DNA of 64,000 nt from an uncultured Desulfuromusa sp. (GCF_963675815.1 NZ_OY776574.1:1730001-1794000); one strand, 5' to 3'; shown: positions 25,621 through 35,923, counted from the stretch's first letter. Notes: generated by a model not told the origin, from the letters alone. Made by a program: numbers and translations.

Positions 25621-27006
25621 CTAGTTTGGGACAAGGTCCAGAATGAGTCGAAAGTTGATTTTTTCACCTTTGAGTGCCATCTGCGCCTCAGCCACCTGGG
25701 CCTTTTGAATCAGTGCTGATGTCTCCAGCTGCTCTGTGACTTTGTTGATCGCATCAAATGAGGGGGCACTTCCACTGACCTTGACTTCGTTGGATCCGAT
25801 CGTCAGTTCTTCGACTGCAAATGCGACGTTTTCAGTCGCATCTGAAAGGAGCTTCAGCAATGGCAGAATTTGCGGTTGGGAGCCGCCTATAAAGTTCATT
25901 TTTTCACGGAGCTGTCTGATACTGCTTTTCATCTGCAAGGGGATGTCGACGATCACAGTTTGCGTTGAAAATGTCTGCTGGAACAGCTGTGTCATCTCTT
26001 TCTGGAGGATGTCCAGCTGATTCACTCTGGTTCGATATTGAATCATAGCTGTTGTTGTGACAACCAGGGCACTGATGATGGTCAGGGCGGCGGTCAGCCA
26101 CAAAGCCCTTTTAAGTTTTTGCCACTCCCCTTTTAAGGCGTATATACCACTGCGGAAGTTAAACGACTTCTGTTCTTTCGCCCCGGAGGCTCGAAAGGCG
26201 AGAGAGGTGGCGTGAAAATAAGCCGGTGGGACAATTTCACCAGCTAAGTTCAGGGCCAGTTCTTGAGCATCATAACCGATATCATTCAGGTGGGTTGCTA
26301 GTGTTTCAATGTCGCCATCGCCGACAATAAGCACCGGTAGATTCATGTCTTTATCGTGAGCTGTCAGGGTCTTTATTGCTCGCGAAATATTTTGAATATC
26401 ACCTTTGGCCGCTGGCTGTATCTGTTTTGGCAGAAGCTGATAGTCTTCCAGTTGTCCTGACCGGATGAAGCTGATAAGTGTTTCCTGGGAATTGATTGTA
26501 ATCAGGATGGCATCCTGGGTCTTTTGTGCAACAAGGGGCATCAGCGAAAATGGCGGCAGATCCAGTATATGCAGGGGCATTTCAGCTTCAGCCGCAGAGC
26601 TGAGAACTTTTTCGACCCTGTCTCTGGGAATTGCCGCTGCGGTCACGTGGGATAAATCCTTGGTGGATTTGTTGTTTATGATGGCGCTGGTGAGGCAATC
26701 GTCAATAGAAACCGGTATCTGTGAGCTCAAAGAGAAAGGGATCGCCGCCATTATTTTTTTGCTGTCGCGAAAGGGGAGCTCCAGCTTACGGACATAGGCT
26801 GTTTTTGCCGGTAAGGCTGCAGCGACGCGGTCACTGATGCCAAGGTGACGATCGACATGATCATACAACTCTATCAGTTGATCCGCTAATTCATCACCTT
26901 TGCTGCTATAAAAACGAACTGCTTTCAATTCGTTCTTTTCGTATTCCAAAAGAGTCAAATAACAGCTGGTGCTTCCAATGTCTAAGCCAAGAAATCGTTT
27001 TTTCAT
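25621..27006 (-). CDS. gspL: Type II secretion system protein GspL
   Basis: 461 residues. The cytoplasmic actin-like/PilM-type domain starts FLGLDIGSTSCYLTLLEYEK. A membrane helix near 315-335 (LWLTAALTIISALVVTTTAM) and a periplasmic ferredoxin-like domain complete GspL, which connects the GspE ATPase to GspM/F in the inner membrane. It lies between gspK and gspM. Confidence 0.87.
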   Translation of the reverse strand: MKKRFLGLDIGSTSCYLTLLEYEKNELKAVRFYSSKGDELADQLIELYDHVDRHLGISDRVAAALPAKTAYVRKLELPFRDSKKIMAAIPFSLSSQIPVSIDDCLTSAIINNKSTKDLSHVTAAAIPRDRVEKVLSSAAEAEMPLHILDLPPFSLMPLVAQKTQDAILITINSQETLISFIRSGQLEDYQLLPKQIQPAAKGDIQNISRAIKTLTAHDKDMNLPVLIVGDGDIETLATHLNDIGYDAQELALNLAGEIVPPAYFHATSLAFRASGAKEQKSFNFRSGIYALKGEWQKLKRALWLTAALTIISALVVTTTAMIQYRTRVNQLDILQKEMTQLFQQTFSTQTVIVDIPLQMKSSIRQLREKMNFIGGSQPQILPLLKLLSDATENVAFAVEELTIGSNEVKVSGSAPSFDAINKVTEQLETSALIQKAQVAEAQMALKGEKINFRLILDLVPN

Positions 27007-27011
27007 CGTAT

Positions 27012-27974
27012 TCAGATTGTCCTTATGTAAGACAAGGATTTGCTGGTTTTGTCGAACAGGGTTTCAAGAGCACATCTTCCGTCGTTGATAACGGCTTCTG
27101 CGGTAATTTTATAAAAACTGCTTGTGGTCCCGAGAAGCCCTTGATTGGATAACGTTTTTAACAGGCTGAACTGATCTTCTGCCAGCATGGTCTGCAAGTC
27201 GTTAATTGTCTTAACCGGGTTGCCGGACCGGCTATCAGTAATAAGTTCTATACTTTGTGCACTGATGTTTGCGCTAAGAGATGTGAGGACTTGGGAGGCA
27301 GCAGTATTAATATTGATCAGCTTGGTACCGTTTGCTGATAAATACGGGCTGACAATGTTGAAAACGTCCTCAGTAAATCCTTTCACCAACAGCAGTTCTT
27401 CAAGTGACTCCATTGGACCATTTTTACATGCATAGGGCGTTTCCAGGCTCTGATAATAGATATTCTCAGCTCCGGAGACAGTCAATTCCTGACCATCTGT
27501 CTGCACTTGTTGATAAGGGGTATCTCCGGAATCAAGCCAGTCAATGACGGCAGCTGTTAATTCAGCCGGCTCATCAACCTCAAGTTCTGATAACAGTCTG
27601 TAAAAACGGTCGATAACAACTGCTTGCGGATTGTTGCCGACCACCAGGGAGTTGAGAGCGAGTTTCCCGCCTAAATCTTCTACCGCCAAAGAGATAAAAC
27701 CTTCTCCCACGGGATAGTTGGCAATGCCGCTACCCCAGGATTCAGTGGGAGCATCATATTCATTCTTATCAGATGAAACTAATGTCTGCCCGGCGGTGAT
27801 GCCGCCACGGGCGAGAAAATAGGCTCTGGTACTGTCCCTGAACGTTTCCGTCAGTCGCTGCTCAATCAATGTGGAATATGACAGTTCCATCAGGATCGAG
27901 GTTAACAATGTCACAATAATTAAAACAAGAAGTAACGCCATCCCCTTTTCATGCTTTTTGTTTGTCATCATCAA
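27012..27974 (-). CDS. gspK: Type II secretion minor pseudopilin GspK
   Basis: A 320-residue large minor pseudopilin. The short leader ends with KGMALLLVLIIVTLLTSIL, and the usual Glu+5 is replaced as is normal for GspK. The large alpha-domain and the NINTAASQVLTSL helix-hairpin-helix motif near residue 215 are present. GspK caps the pseudopilus tip with GspI and GspJ. It overlaps gspJ by 4 bp. Confidence 0.88.
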   Translation of the reverse strand: MMMTNKKHEKGMALLLVLIIVTLLTSILMELSYSTLIEQRLTETFRDSTRAYFLARGGITAGQTLVSSDKNEYDAPTESWGSGIANYPVGEGFISLAVEDLGGKLALNSLVVGNNPQAVVIDRFYRLLSELEVDEPAELTAAVIDWLDSGDTPYQQVQTDGQELTVSGAENIYYQSLETPYACKNGPMESLEELLLVKGFTEDVFNIVSPYLSANGTKLININTAASQVLTSLSANISAQSIELITDSRSGNPVKTINDLQTMLAEDQFSLLKTLSNQGLLGTTSSFYKITAEAVINDGRCALETLFDKTSKSLSYIRTI

Positions 27975-28630
27975 GATCCGGCCGCAGGGAGCTTGAATGC
28001 CGTCAAAAACGGGATTTCGCCACCCTCTTTATCGTAGGCTGTGATCATGATCTCCAGCATATCCGGAAAACCCTGGAGGCTCTGGTCCCACTTGTCCGAC
28101 CAGTCACTGTCTGAAAAATACCGCACGCTTAAACTTTTAATCCCTGTTGCCATCCGCATCGCCGGGAAATCGTCAAGCCCTACGGTTCCCAGAAGAGGTT
28201 CTTCTGTGCGCATGATAACATAGCTTCCCTCTTCACTTTCATTATCTTCAACCAACTCATAACGGACAGAGGCAAATCCCTTTCCATCGATGTTTGTCGC
28301 AACGGTTGCGGTGGTACTGAGTTCAAGAAAGACTTGGCCTTTTTCATTGAATCCGCCCTTTAAGATATTTGCATCATCAAGACTATGTTTATAAATGCCA
28401 TGCACTTCACGACCAATTCTGTCGAGAACCACGCGCGCCTGGTGGTAGGTCTCACTATTGAGGTCGAGCCTGTCCTTTGAGGCGCTGATGGAGGTAAAGA
28501 CCCCGTATATTGATGTGATGGCAATGGTAAAAATACTGATAGCAACCAGAACCTCCACCAGGGTAAAGCCCTTGGGCTGTTCTGCAGCCGGTCTATCAAA
28601 AGATGAAAGAATCAATGGATACAATCTCAT
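27971..28630 (-). CDS. gspJ: Type II secretion minor pseudopilin GspJ
   Basis: The prepilin signal KGFTLVEVLVAISIFTIAIT, with methylation-site Glu+5, lies about 25 residues from the start. I use ATG 28630 (GGAG upstream) rather than the frame-extending start at 28795, which would run deep into gspI; the remaining overlap with gspI is 35 bp. It is a tip pseudopilin with GspI and GspK. Confidence 0.86.
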   Translation of the reverse strand: MRLYPLILSSFDRPAAEQPKGFTLVEVLVAISIFTIAITSIYGVFTSISASKDRLDLNSETYHQARVVLDRIGREVHGIYKHSLDDANILKGGFNEKGQVFLELSTTATVATNIDGKGFASVRYELVEDNESEEGSYVIMRTEEPLLGTVGLDDFPAMRMATGIKSLSVRYFSDSDWSDKWDQSLQGFPDMLEIMITAYDKEGGEIPFLTAFKLPAAGS

Positions 28631-28997
28631 TTTTCTCTCCATCTCCCCATATGACCTCAACTGTGACCATCCGTACCGAATCCAGCGGAGTGTCTGTGAA
28701 ACGGGTTTGCCATTTATATTGCTCAAACGGCTCCGCAAAGATTCCTTGGTCTGTGTCCTGAAAAACCTCCCCACCTGAGAGGGATTCCACTTCACTCAAC
28801 TTATGCTGAGCCAACAGGGTTGCCTGAGTCATCCTTTGTAAGCGCTCATGGGTTGCAATGGTCCGAATATTAAGTGCCTGAAGGGATATCAGCGCAATAC
28901 TGATGATGGCGATTGCGATCATCACTTCAAGCAGAGTAAATCCAGCGGCTTCGGTTCTTGTGGATCTATTGACTTTATGAGTTGATAATAACGCCAT
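28596..28997 (-). CDS. gspI: Type II secretion minor pseudopilin GspI
   Basis: 133 residues. Prepilin motif AGFTLLEVMIAIAIISIALI after a ~18-residue leader, then a short globular domain. It initiates pseudopilus tip assembly. It overlaps gspJ. Confidence 0.88.
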   Translation of the reverse strand: MALLSTHKVNRSTRTEAAGFTLLEVMIAIAIISIALISLQALNIRTIATHERLQRMTQATLLAQHKLSEVESLSGGEVFQDTDQGIFAEPFEQYKWQTRFTDTPLDSVRMVTVEVIWGDGEKNEIVSIDSFIF

Positions 28998-29039
28998 AAG
29001 TCTCTTTCACTTCAGGGGCTTGTTTGAGTGTCCGCAGGG

Positions 29040-29557
29040 TTAGAATTCACGATAACCGTCATAAGTTTCACAATGCCCCGTCAATGGGTTGACCACCACG
29101 GTCAGAGTTTGATTGTCTGCTCCGCGAAGATGAATCGTGGTTGCCTCAATCCATCCCGATGGCAATATTCTTACCGTCACTTCACCCTGGCTGAATGTGC
29201 CTCGTCCAGAAACGGTCATATCCATCAATTGGATATTCTGGTCCAGTTTTATCTCTTCCGGAATCCTTTCCACGCTGAAGAGGGAGCCATCCGTCTCTAA
29301 GATCATGCCCCGGTAAGTATCGTCATCCAGATTGTAAATGATGCGATGTTCCGGGATGAGAGGGCGGCTTCATTAAATAAATATTTAATCGTCCAAGACA
29401 ATCTTCTGGCAGAATGTTGCAGCTCGCCTTCCCCGATATGAGAAAAACGGGGAAGGACAATGACTGAAAACAGCCCCACCAGAAAGAGAACGATGGTCAA
29501 CTCCAGAAGGGTAAAGCCGGAAGACTTTTTAGAGTTCCCAGCTATTGATATCAGCAT
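29040..29557 (-). pseudogene. gspH: Type II secretion minor pseudopilin GspH, one-base frameshift
   Basis: The frame from ATG 29557 (AAGGG upstream) gives the leader and prepilin motif SGFTLLELTIVLFLVGLFS, then HSARRLSWTIKYLFNEAALS, and then leaves frame. The second part (EHRIIYNLDDDTYRGMILET and on to YDGYREF) is in another frame ending at 29040. Restoring one C to the CC at 29351-29352 joins ALSSR to EHRIIYNL, as in other GspH proteins. This is either a sequencing error or a genuine lesion that would remove the pseudopilin connecting the tip to the major pilin. Confidence 0.8.
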
Positions 29558-29966
29558 CAATCCCTTCGCCCCCCGGTTCCCCGTCGGCACCGTACGAGAT
29601 GAGATCATAGTCCTTGCTGTGTGCTCCCGGTGACAGGTACAGGTAATCTCCCTCCCATGGGTCCTTGGGGACTTTTTTCAGATAACCGCCATCAGGGTAC
29701 TTGGATGGAATCCGACCGCTGTCCGGGATTGTAACAAGGGCATTGAGTCCTTGCTCTGTGGAAGGGAAGAAGCCGTTATCCAGCTTGAACATCCCCAGTG
29801 ATTCCTCTAAGCCTTTAATGTCGAGCTGGGCCTTGGTTATTTTCGCCTGGTCAGGACGGTCGAGAAGTTTCGGCACCACAATTGAGGCCAATATTCCCAG
29901 AATGACGACTACAACCATAATTTCAATCAGTGTAAATCCTCGTGTGTCTCTGCATCTTTTTTTCAT
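29529..29966 (-). CDS. gspG: Type II secretion major pseudopilin GspG
   Basis: 145 residues. Prepilin motif RGFTLIEIMVVVVILGILAS with an eight-residue leader, and the C-terminal calcium-binding region (PKDPWEGDYLYLSPGAH ... DGEPGGEGIDADINSW) diagnostic of GspG. It polymerises into the pseudopilus that drives secretion through GspD. Confidence 0.95.
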   Translation of the reverse strand: MKKRCRDTRGFTLIEIMVVVVILGILASIVVPKLLDRPDQAKITKAQLDIKGLEESLGMFKLDNGFFPSTEQGLNALVTIPDSGRIPSKYPDGGYLKKVPKDPWEGDYLYLSPGAHSKDYDLISYGADGEPGGEGIDADINSWEL

Positions 29967-29986
29967 TGAAAGCCCTTTACAGTGGT

Positions 29987-31201
29987 TTAGAATCCCTGGC
30001 TTGCTTCAAACAGCGGAAGCAGTATTGCCAGAACAACAAATCCAACAACTCCCCCCATGACCAGAATCAAAATCGGTTCCAGAAGGGAAAGGAGGCTGGT
30101 TATCGATAAATCGGTTTGATGATCGTATGTATCCGCCAATCGGGTCAGCATTGGCTCGAGTTGGCCACTTTTTTCTCCGGCTGCGGTCATTTGAGCGACC
30201 ATTGGCGGGAAAACTCCCGATTCTTTGAGACTTTTTGCCAGTGAGCCGCCTTCCTGAACCTGCCGACGAGCATCATCGATGGCATTGCTCAATACCTTGT
30301 TGCGGAGCAGCCCTTTTGAGATATCGAGGGCTTTCAGAAGTGGTACCCCGCTTTGTAACAGGGTGCCGAGAGTCCGGGAAAACCAGGCGGTTGCAATCAG
30401 CAAATTCAAGCGTCCGAAAATCGGAATTTTAAGCAGAATACTGTCGGTCTTGTTTTTTCCTGCCGGGGTGTTGCGATAACGTTTCAATGCAATCAGTGCT
30501 GCAATGATGAGAACAAGGAAGACCATCCACCAGTTTTTGACCCCTTCACTCAACGTTATCAGAAGTTGTGTCGGCCATGGCAGGGCACGGTCCATTTCAG
30601 TGAGCATGAGGGTTATTTTGGGAACGACGAAGACAAAAAGGAACGCCAAGACGCCGGACCCAACCAGAACCATGAGAATCGGATAGGCTGTCGCGGCCTG
30701 GATGCGGGACTTGATACGTGCCTGTTCGTCAAGAAAGTCTGCAAGCTGGAGGGTAACCTGGTCCAGGGTTCCACTACTTTCACCAACCTGGATCATATTG
30801 ATATAGAGACTCGGGAAGACCTGCTGGTGCCCGTTCAACGCCTCGTGCAGCGATGACCCCTGAAGAATTTTTTCCCGAATTGCCATAAGCGTGTTTCCAA
30901 GTATGGCCTGCTCCGTTTGTTCCCCGAGAGTCAGCAGCGTTTCATCGAGAGAGATTCCGGCACTTAAGAGGGTTCCCATCTGGCGTGTCATCCCTGCCAG
31001 TTCTGCTGAAGAGATTTTGCACTTGATGCCGAAAGATTTAAGCCACCCGGATGACGATGATTGCGCCAACTCATTGAGATTGGTAATGTAGATTCCCTGC
31101 TGCGAGAGTTTCTTCACAACGGCTTTACGGCCGCTTCCATCAGCCTTTCCAGAGACTTTGTGACCCTTTGCGTCGAATCCTGAATACTCAAAAAAAGGCA
31201 A
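29987..31201 (-). CDS. gspF: Type II secretion inner-membrane protein GspF
   Basis: A 404-residue polytopic platform protein with two T2SSF repeats (GMTRQMGTLLSAGISLDETL and WFSRTLGTLLQSGVPLLKAL) and three membrane helices (about 170-195, 220-240 and 375-398). It bridges the GspE ATPase and the pseudopilus. It is 3 bp from gspE and 20 bp from gspG. Confidence 0.95.
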   Translation of the reverse strand: MPFFEYSGFDAKGHKVSGKADGSGRKAVVKKLSQQGIYITNLNELAQSSSSGWLKSFGIKCKISSAELAGMTRQMGTLLSAGISLDETLLTLGEQTEQAILGNTLMAIREKILQGSSLHEALNGHQQVFPSLYINMIQVGESSGTLDQVTLQLADFLDEQARIKSRIQAATAYPILMVLVGSGVLAFLFVFVVPKITLMLTEMDRALPWPTQLLITLSEGVKNWWMVFLVLIIAALIALKRYRNTPAGKNKTDSILLKIPIFGRLNLLIATAWFSRTLGTLLQSGVPLLKALDISKGLLRNKVLSNAIDDARRQVQEGGSLAKSLKESGVFPPMVAQMTAAGEKSGQLEPMLTRLADTYDHQTDLSITSLLSLLEPILILVMGGVVGFVVLAILLPLFEASQGF

Positions 31202-31203
31202 GG

Positions 31204-32907
31204 TCAGTTCTCCTCCTGGGTCACACGAAGCACCTCTTCAAGCGTTGTCTCTCCTTGTAATGCCTTTGTCAGGCCAGCTGAGCGGAGAGTCTGCATTCCT
31301 TTTTGTTTTGCAATCTTACGGATACTTGCGGCATCTTTATTTTTCAACAGCAGATCCCTTACATCATCATCCATTTCCATTAATTCGTAAATTCCTGTCC
31401 GCCCCCAATAACCGATCTGCATACAGCGTTCACAACCACGGCCACTGAAGAACACAGGGTTGTCCGGTAACCCTTCGTCCCTTAATTCATCCAACAGTTC
31501 GGCCGGGGGAACAACTTCTTCACGACAGTGCGGACAGATTTTGCGCACCAGCCTCTGGGCCATGACACCCACGATACTGGATGCCGCCAGGAATGGCTCA
31601 ACGCCCATTTCTACAAGCCGGGTGAGAGCTCCTGCGGCATCATTGGTATGCAGTGTTGAAAAGACCATATGTCCGGTCAGAGCTGATTGGATGACAATTT
31701 CTGCGGTTTCTTGGTCACGGATTTCTCCGACCATGATAATGTCAGGGTCCTGTCGTAATATCGATCTGAGACCATTGGCAAAGGTCAGATCAATTTTTGA
31801 ATTGACCTGGAGCTGACCGACACCCGAGAGCTGATACTCGATCGGATCTTCAACGGTAATGATATTCTTTTCCAGGCGATCCAGACGCGTGAGCACTGAA
31901 TAGAGAGTGGTTGTTTTGCCTGAACCGGTTGGCCCTGTCACCAGAAACACGCCATGGGACTTATTGATCATGTTTTCAACCCGCTGCAGCTGAGTCTCCT
32001 TGAGGCCAATCTCCTCCAAAGACAGGACGCTTGAAGCCTTGTCCAGCAAACGCAGCACGACCCGCTCGCCAAATGCCGTCGGCAGGGTTGATACCCTGAC
32101 ATCAATATCCTGACCTGCGATCCTGACCCTCAGGCGACCATCCTGGGGCAAGCGTTTCTCAGCAATATTCAGCTGCGACATGATTTTGATCCGTGAAACA
32201 ATACCGGCATGGGCCTTGAAGGGGGGATTGTGGATATTGTAAAGGATGCCGTCAACGCGATAGCGGATCATCAATTCATTTTCAAAGGGCTCAATGTGAA
32301 TATCGCTGGCACGTTCTTTATAGCCCTGGGTGATCAAGCTATTGACAAAGCGGATAATGGGAGCTTCATCTGATGTGTCCAGCAGGTCTTCCGGTTCAAA
32401 GTCCTGAACCAGATCTGTCGAGCGATCACCCTCGATTTCTTCAATGACATTGTCGGATTCACCGACCTTGCCTTCGTAGCTCTTATTGATTGCTTTGAGT
32501 ATTTCCGTTGCTGAAGCCAGGCAGGGTTCAACAGCTTCTCCCGTCAATGTCCCAAGGTCGTTGAGCAGAGTTGAATCAAGCGGGTCGGACAGGGCGACCA
32601 GCAGACTGTCTTCAGTGCGTTTGATCGGGTAGAATCTTCTGTCTTTGGCGTAACCGATAGGGATGATGGAAAGGAGGTTTTCCAGTCCTGTCTGTGCCGG
32701 CAGATCTTGATAAAATTGGAGGTCCAGCTGGGTCGCCAGAGCTTGAGCCAGGATTGTATCGGAGATCACTTTTTTAGTTAATAAGATCTCCCCCAGTCGC
32801 AAACCATTTTGCTCTTGATCTCTCAGTGCTGTCTCGATATCAGTCTCAGCAACTGAGAAGTCTTGACGTAATATTTCTCCAAATTGCTGCCAATTATTAT
32901 TTGTCAA
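31204..32907 (-). CDS. gspE: Type II secretion ATPase GspE
   Basis: A 567-residue cytoplasmic secretion ATPase. It has an N-terminal GspE/MshEN domain, Walker A GPTGSGKTTTLYS, Asp box, Walker B and His box (DPDIIMVGEIRD, STLHTNDA), and a tetracysteine zinc element (CPHC ... GCERC) that GspE uses for GspL contact. It powers pseudopilus assembly. Confidence 0.95.
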   Translation of the reverse strand: MTNNNWQQFGEILRQDFSVAETDIETALRDQEQNGLRLGEILLTKKVISDTILAQALATQLDLQFYQDLPAQTGLENLLSIIPIGYAKDRRFYPIKRTEDSLLVALSDPLDSTLLNDLGTLTGEAVEPCLASATEILKAINKSYEGKVGESDNVIEEIEGDRSTDLVQDFEPEDLLDTSDEAPIIRFVNSLITQGYKERASDIHIEPFENELMIRYRVDGILYNIHNPPFKAHAGIVSRIKIMSQLNIAEKRLPQDGRLRVRIAGQDIDVRVSTLPTAFGERVVLRLLDKASSVLSLEEIGLKETQLQRVENMINKSHGVFLVTGPTGSGKTTTLYSVLTRLDRLEKNIITVEDPIEYQLSGVGQLQVNSKIDLTFANGLRSILRQDPDIIMVGEIRDQETAEIVIQSALTGHMVFSTLHTNDAAGALTRLVEMGVEPFLAASSIVGVMAQRLVRKICPHCREEVVPPAELLDELRDEGLPDNPVFFSGRGCERCMQIGYWGRTGIYELMEMDDDVRDLLLKNKDAASIRKIAKQKGMQTLRSAGLTKALQGETTLEEVLRVTQEEN

Positions 32908-32983
32908 AACCTGAACTCCACCACTGATACTTGCCTTGCTTGTTGTTTGAACTCATCTCGATCATTCCGAAGGATTGAAATGG

Positions 32984-35017
32984 TTATTCTCCTGGGAGAT
33001 TTTTTGTATCGACGTCCTCTGCTTCCAACACTTGTTTAGTAAATGTTTCCTGAAGATTCTCAGGGATGAACTCTTGTGCAGAAATCTTGTTTTTAGCTGT
33101 TATTGCCAAGAGATCTTCCGGATTGTTGATAATTGTCGGGGTGATAAAGACCAACAGGTTGGTTTTCTGGTTAGTGACGCTTGTGTGCTTAAATAACCAA
33201 CCTAAGCCGGGAATGTCCCCGAGAATTGGAACCTTTGATACGGTTTCCTGTGAATTGGTACCAATGAGACCTCCGAGGACGACAGTGCGTTGGCTTTGCG
33301 CGAGGATGGTGTTCTGGATCTGCCGTTTTGTCAATGTTGGTCCAACCATATCGACCTCACCGACATTTGTGGCTGCGAGATCGGTTATTTCCTGAAAAAT
33401 TTCAAGTTTGACCAGATTGTCCTCTATGATCTGGGGAGTAAAGCGTAGGGTCAATGCCACATCTTTACGTTCGACAGACACGGATTGTGCAGAGATGTTG
33501 GATGTGTCGGTCAGTCGTTCCGTAATAATCGGGACATTGGAACCAACAATAATGCTTGCCTCTTTGTTGTCTGAAGTCAAAAGACGTGGGACCGAAAGAA
33601 TGTTGACATCTCCGTTTTTCTCAGAAAGATCAATTAATGCCGAGATAGCCGGAACGGTGACATCTTCGCCATCGAGGCCAGTGACGGTAATCGGGTTGAA
33701 GAGTCCACCTAACAAAATGCCGTCAATGGTTTGGGAAAGCAGGCTGGGAACTCCCGAATCTGAGCCGGCCAGACTGCTTAAGTTTGCTGCACCAGTATTG
33801 AGATTGCTGGTGCCGAAAGCCATACTTTCACTGCCCAGATCAATGGCACCGGAAAGTGAGGCTCCAAGATCCCGGGTTGCTGCCATGGAGACTTCCAGAA
33901 TCAACGCTTCGACGTAAACCTGTTTTCTTTTGATATCAAGACCTTTGATAATGTTTTTAAGAGCATTGTAGTCAGCATATTGGGCATTGATGATAAGAGA
34001 ATTGGTTGGTTTATCTGCCGTAATTGAAACAGGGGTTGAAGAAAATGGAGTTGTATTGTCTTTTGTCCCGTTGGTTTGCGTTTTCGTTTCTGCCTTGATC
34101 CCGGTTAAAATCTGGTTGAGGGTGTCCGCCAGAGTTTCTGCATCGGCATTTTCAAGGCTGTAAATGTTGATGTTGGATTTTTCTTCTGAAAGTTCGCGAT
34201 CCAGCAAGGGGAGCAAGCTTTTAATTTTCTCCAGACTCTCTTCATCCGCCAGCACGATGAGAGAGTTCGTCCGGGGATAGGGGATGATTTTGCTCTGCGT
34301 TCCTGCGGATATGGACAGATTGTTTTTTTTGGATGTTCTGGTTGAGATGGTTTTTTCCGCCAGGATTTCAGTGCAGATGGTTGCCACTTCTTTCACGTCC
34401 GCGTACTTGAGTTGAAAGGCAACCATATCTCCTGCCAGATCGGGTTGATCCAGCTGCTTCAAGATCTTCACCAGACGTTCAATGGTGGCGGCACTTTCCG
34501 TCAAAATGAGAGTGTTCGTTTTGGGATAAGCAATGATGTTCCCGGTGGCAGGCATCAATGGTGCGAGAACTGATTTTGCAACGGTGTCAACATCAAGGTA
34601 GTCGAGTCGGATCAGACGGGTAATGAACTGTTCAGAGGTGGAGCCCGAACTTGAATATCGCAGTGGCAAGTTTTCCTGTCGGGCATTTTTGACAGAAACG
34701 ATTTTATTAACTTTTCCGGAAGGGACGAGAGTGTAGCCCTTCACATTAAGGACGGTCAGGAAAAGCTGATAGACTTCATCCAGAGTCATAACTTCGGGGG
34801 TGACAATGGTGACTTTTCCTTTGACGTTCTCATCAAAAAGAAAATTCTTACCCGTCAGTTCACTTATGGTCTTTATCAACTCTGTTAATTCAATATCTTT
34901 GATATCCAATGAGATACGATCGTCCGGCGGAGTTGCCGCATTGGTTTCAATAAGGACAGGGCTGACAAACAAACAGGCCAGAGCTGTCAATAAGATCAGA
35001 AAGTTTTGGATTTTCAA
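32984..35017 (-). CDS. gspD: Type II secretion outer-membrane secretin GspD
   Basis: 677 residues with a Sec signal peptide. It has an N0 domain (ISLDIKDIELTELIKTISEL), N1-N3 repeats (LIRLDYLDVDTVAKSV, FQLKYADVKEVATICTEIL, YSLENADAETLADTLNQIL) and a C-terminal secretin domain with VPILGDIPGLGWLF. It forms the multimeric outer-membrane channel. No C-terminal S-domain or lipobox is evident. Confidence 0.95.
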   Translation of the reverse strand: MKIQNFLILLTALACLFVSPVLIETNAATPPDDRISLDIKDIELTELIKTISELTGKNFLFDENVKGKVTIVTPEVMTLDEVYQLFLTVLNVKGYTLVPSGKVNKIVSVKNARQENLPLRYSSSGSTSEQFITRLIRLDYLDVDTVAKSVLAPLMPATGNIIAYPKTNTLILTESAATIERLVKILKQLDQPDLAGDMVAFQLKYADVKEVATICTEILAEKTISTRTSKKNNLSISAGTQSKIIPYPRTNSLIVLADEESLEKIKSLLPLLDRELSEEKSNINIYSLENADAETLADTLNQILTGIKAETKTQTNGTKDNTTPFSSTPVSITADKPTNSLIINAQYADYNALKNIIKGLDIKRKQVYVEALILEVSMAATRDLGASLSGAIDLGSESMAFGTSNLNTGAANLSSLAGSDSGVPSLLSQTIDGILLGGLFNPITVTGLDGEDVTVPAISALIDLSEKNGDVNILSVPRLLTSDNKEASIIVGSNVPIITERLTDTSNISAQSVSVERKDVALTLRFTPQIIEDNLVKLEIFQEITDLAATNVGEVDMVGPTLTKRQIQNTILAQSQRTVVLGGLIGTNSQETVSKVPILGDIPGLGWLFKHTSVTNQKTNLLVFITPTIINNPEDLLAITAKNKISAQEFIPENLQETFTKQVLEAEDVDTKNLPGE

Positions 35018-35026
35018 GGAATTCTC

Positions 35027-35923
35027 CTAATTCAACTCGTAAGAAAATGTCATTGCTTCGCCTTTGCGCTCGACCGCCAGATTGATCTGTCTTGCTTCCC
35101 GCAATTGCTGAAAAACCTGCAGCCCTGACTCAGGGCCATCTAAGGGGATGTTGTTAATATTAAGGATGACGTCGCCGCGCTTCAATCCTAACTTATTCAA
35201 AATAGAAGTGCGTCGAAGTCTGCGGATGATAAACCCATCGGTTTTGCCATCTGTGATCCGCGGCTGCATTTGTGCCAGACGCAATTCTGTCGAAAGATTT
35301 TCTCGGGTCGCGTCAGCCGTTCTTTGCGGGACAACCCAGTGTGTTTCTCCAATTTTTTCTATTCCACTGTCTGTCGCTGCCGATATTCCTGCGACCGTAC
35401 GTGCCGTTTTCGTTTCATTCTCTTCAACAGCCATCACGTCGGTCAGGCTTTTGTCCGGCTCTCTGACCTGAATCATATTCCTGAAAATATTTTCAATGAT
35501 ACCGCCGTCTGGAAGCTCATCGCCTAAATGAAAGATGGTGAATTCACCCTCAGACTGCATTAAAGCCAGAGAGTCTTCACCGGCGCCGACCGTGCCGAGT
35601 AAAATACGTTTAGCTCCGGTGATTTTTCTGCTGTTTGTCACGGATTCACTTGCAGTGGCTTCGTCAGCCCCGAGGTTGATAGTGGCCGAACTGGAGCGGC
35701 TTGACGGGTCAAACAGGTTGCGTTGTAAAATCAGATTGAGATCAGAAGCAGCAAAAGCCTGCATTTTTTCAAACTTATGTGAGATAGAATTTCTTGAGTT
35801 GTTTTCTTCCCAACTCATGTTTTTATCCATCCAAGTGCCTCCCAAAAAACCACATGATAAGCCCAGAACGACAACAAGAAACAAGTTAATATGCACATAG
35901 TATTTCTGGTAAAATGTGAGCAT
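35027..35923 (-). CDS. gspC: Type II secretion protein GspC
   Basis: A 298-residue bitopic protein with an N-terminal membrane helix (INLFLVVVLGLSCGFLGG), an HR domain (RILLGTVGAGEDSLALMQ) and a C-terminal PDZ domain (GFIIRRLRRTSILNKLGLKR). It links the inner-membrane platform to the GspD N0 domain. It ends 10 bp upstream of gspD. Confidence 0.9.
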   Translation of the reverse strand: MLTFYQKYYVHINLFLVVVLGLSCGFLGGTWMDKNMSWEENNSRNSISHKFEKMQAFAASDLNLILQRNLFDPSSRSSSATINLGADEATASESVTNSRKITGAKRILLGTVGAGEDSLALMQSEGEFTIFHLGDELPDGGIIENIFRNMIQVREPDKSLTDVMAVEENETKTARTVAGISAATDSGIEKIGETHWVVPQRTADATRENLSTELRLAQMQPRITDGKTDGFIIRRLRRTSILNKLGLKRGDVILNINNIPLDGPESGLQVFQQLREARQINLAVERKGEAMTFSYELN

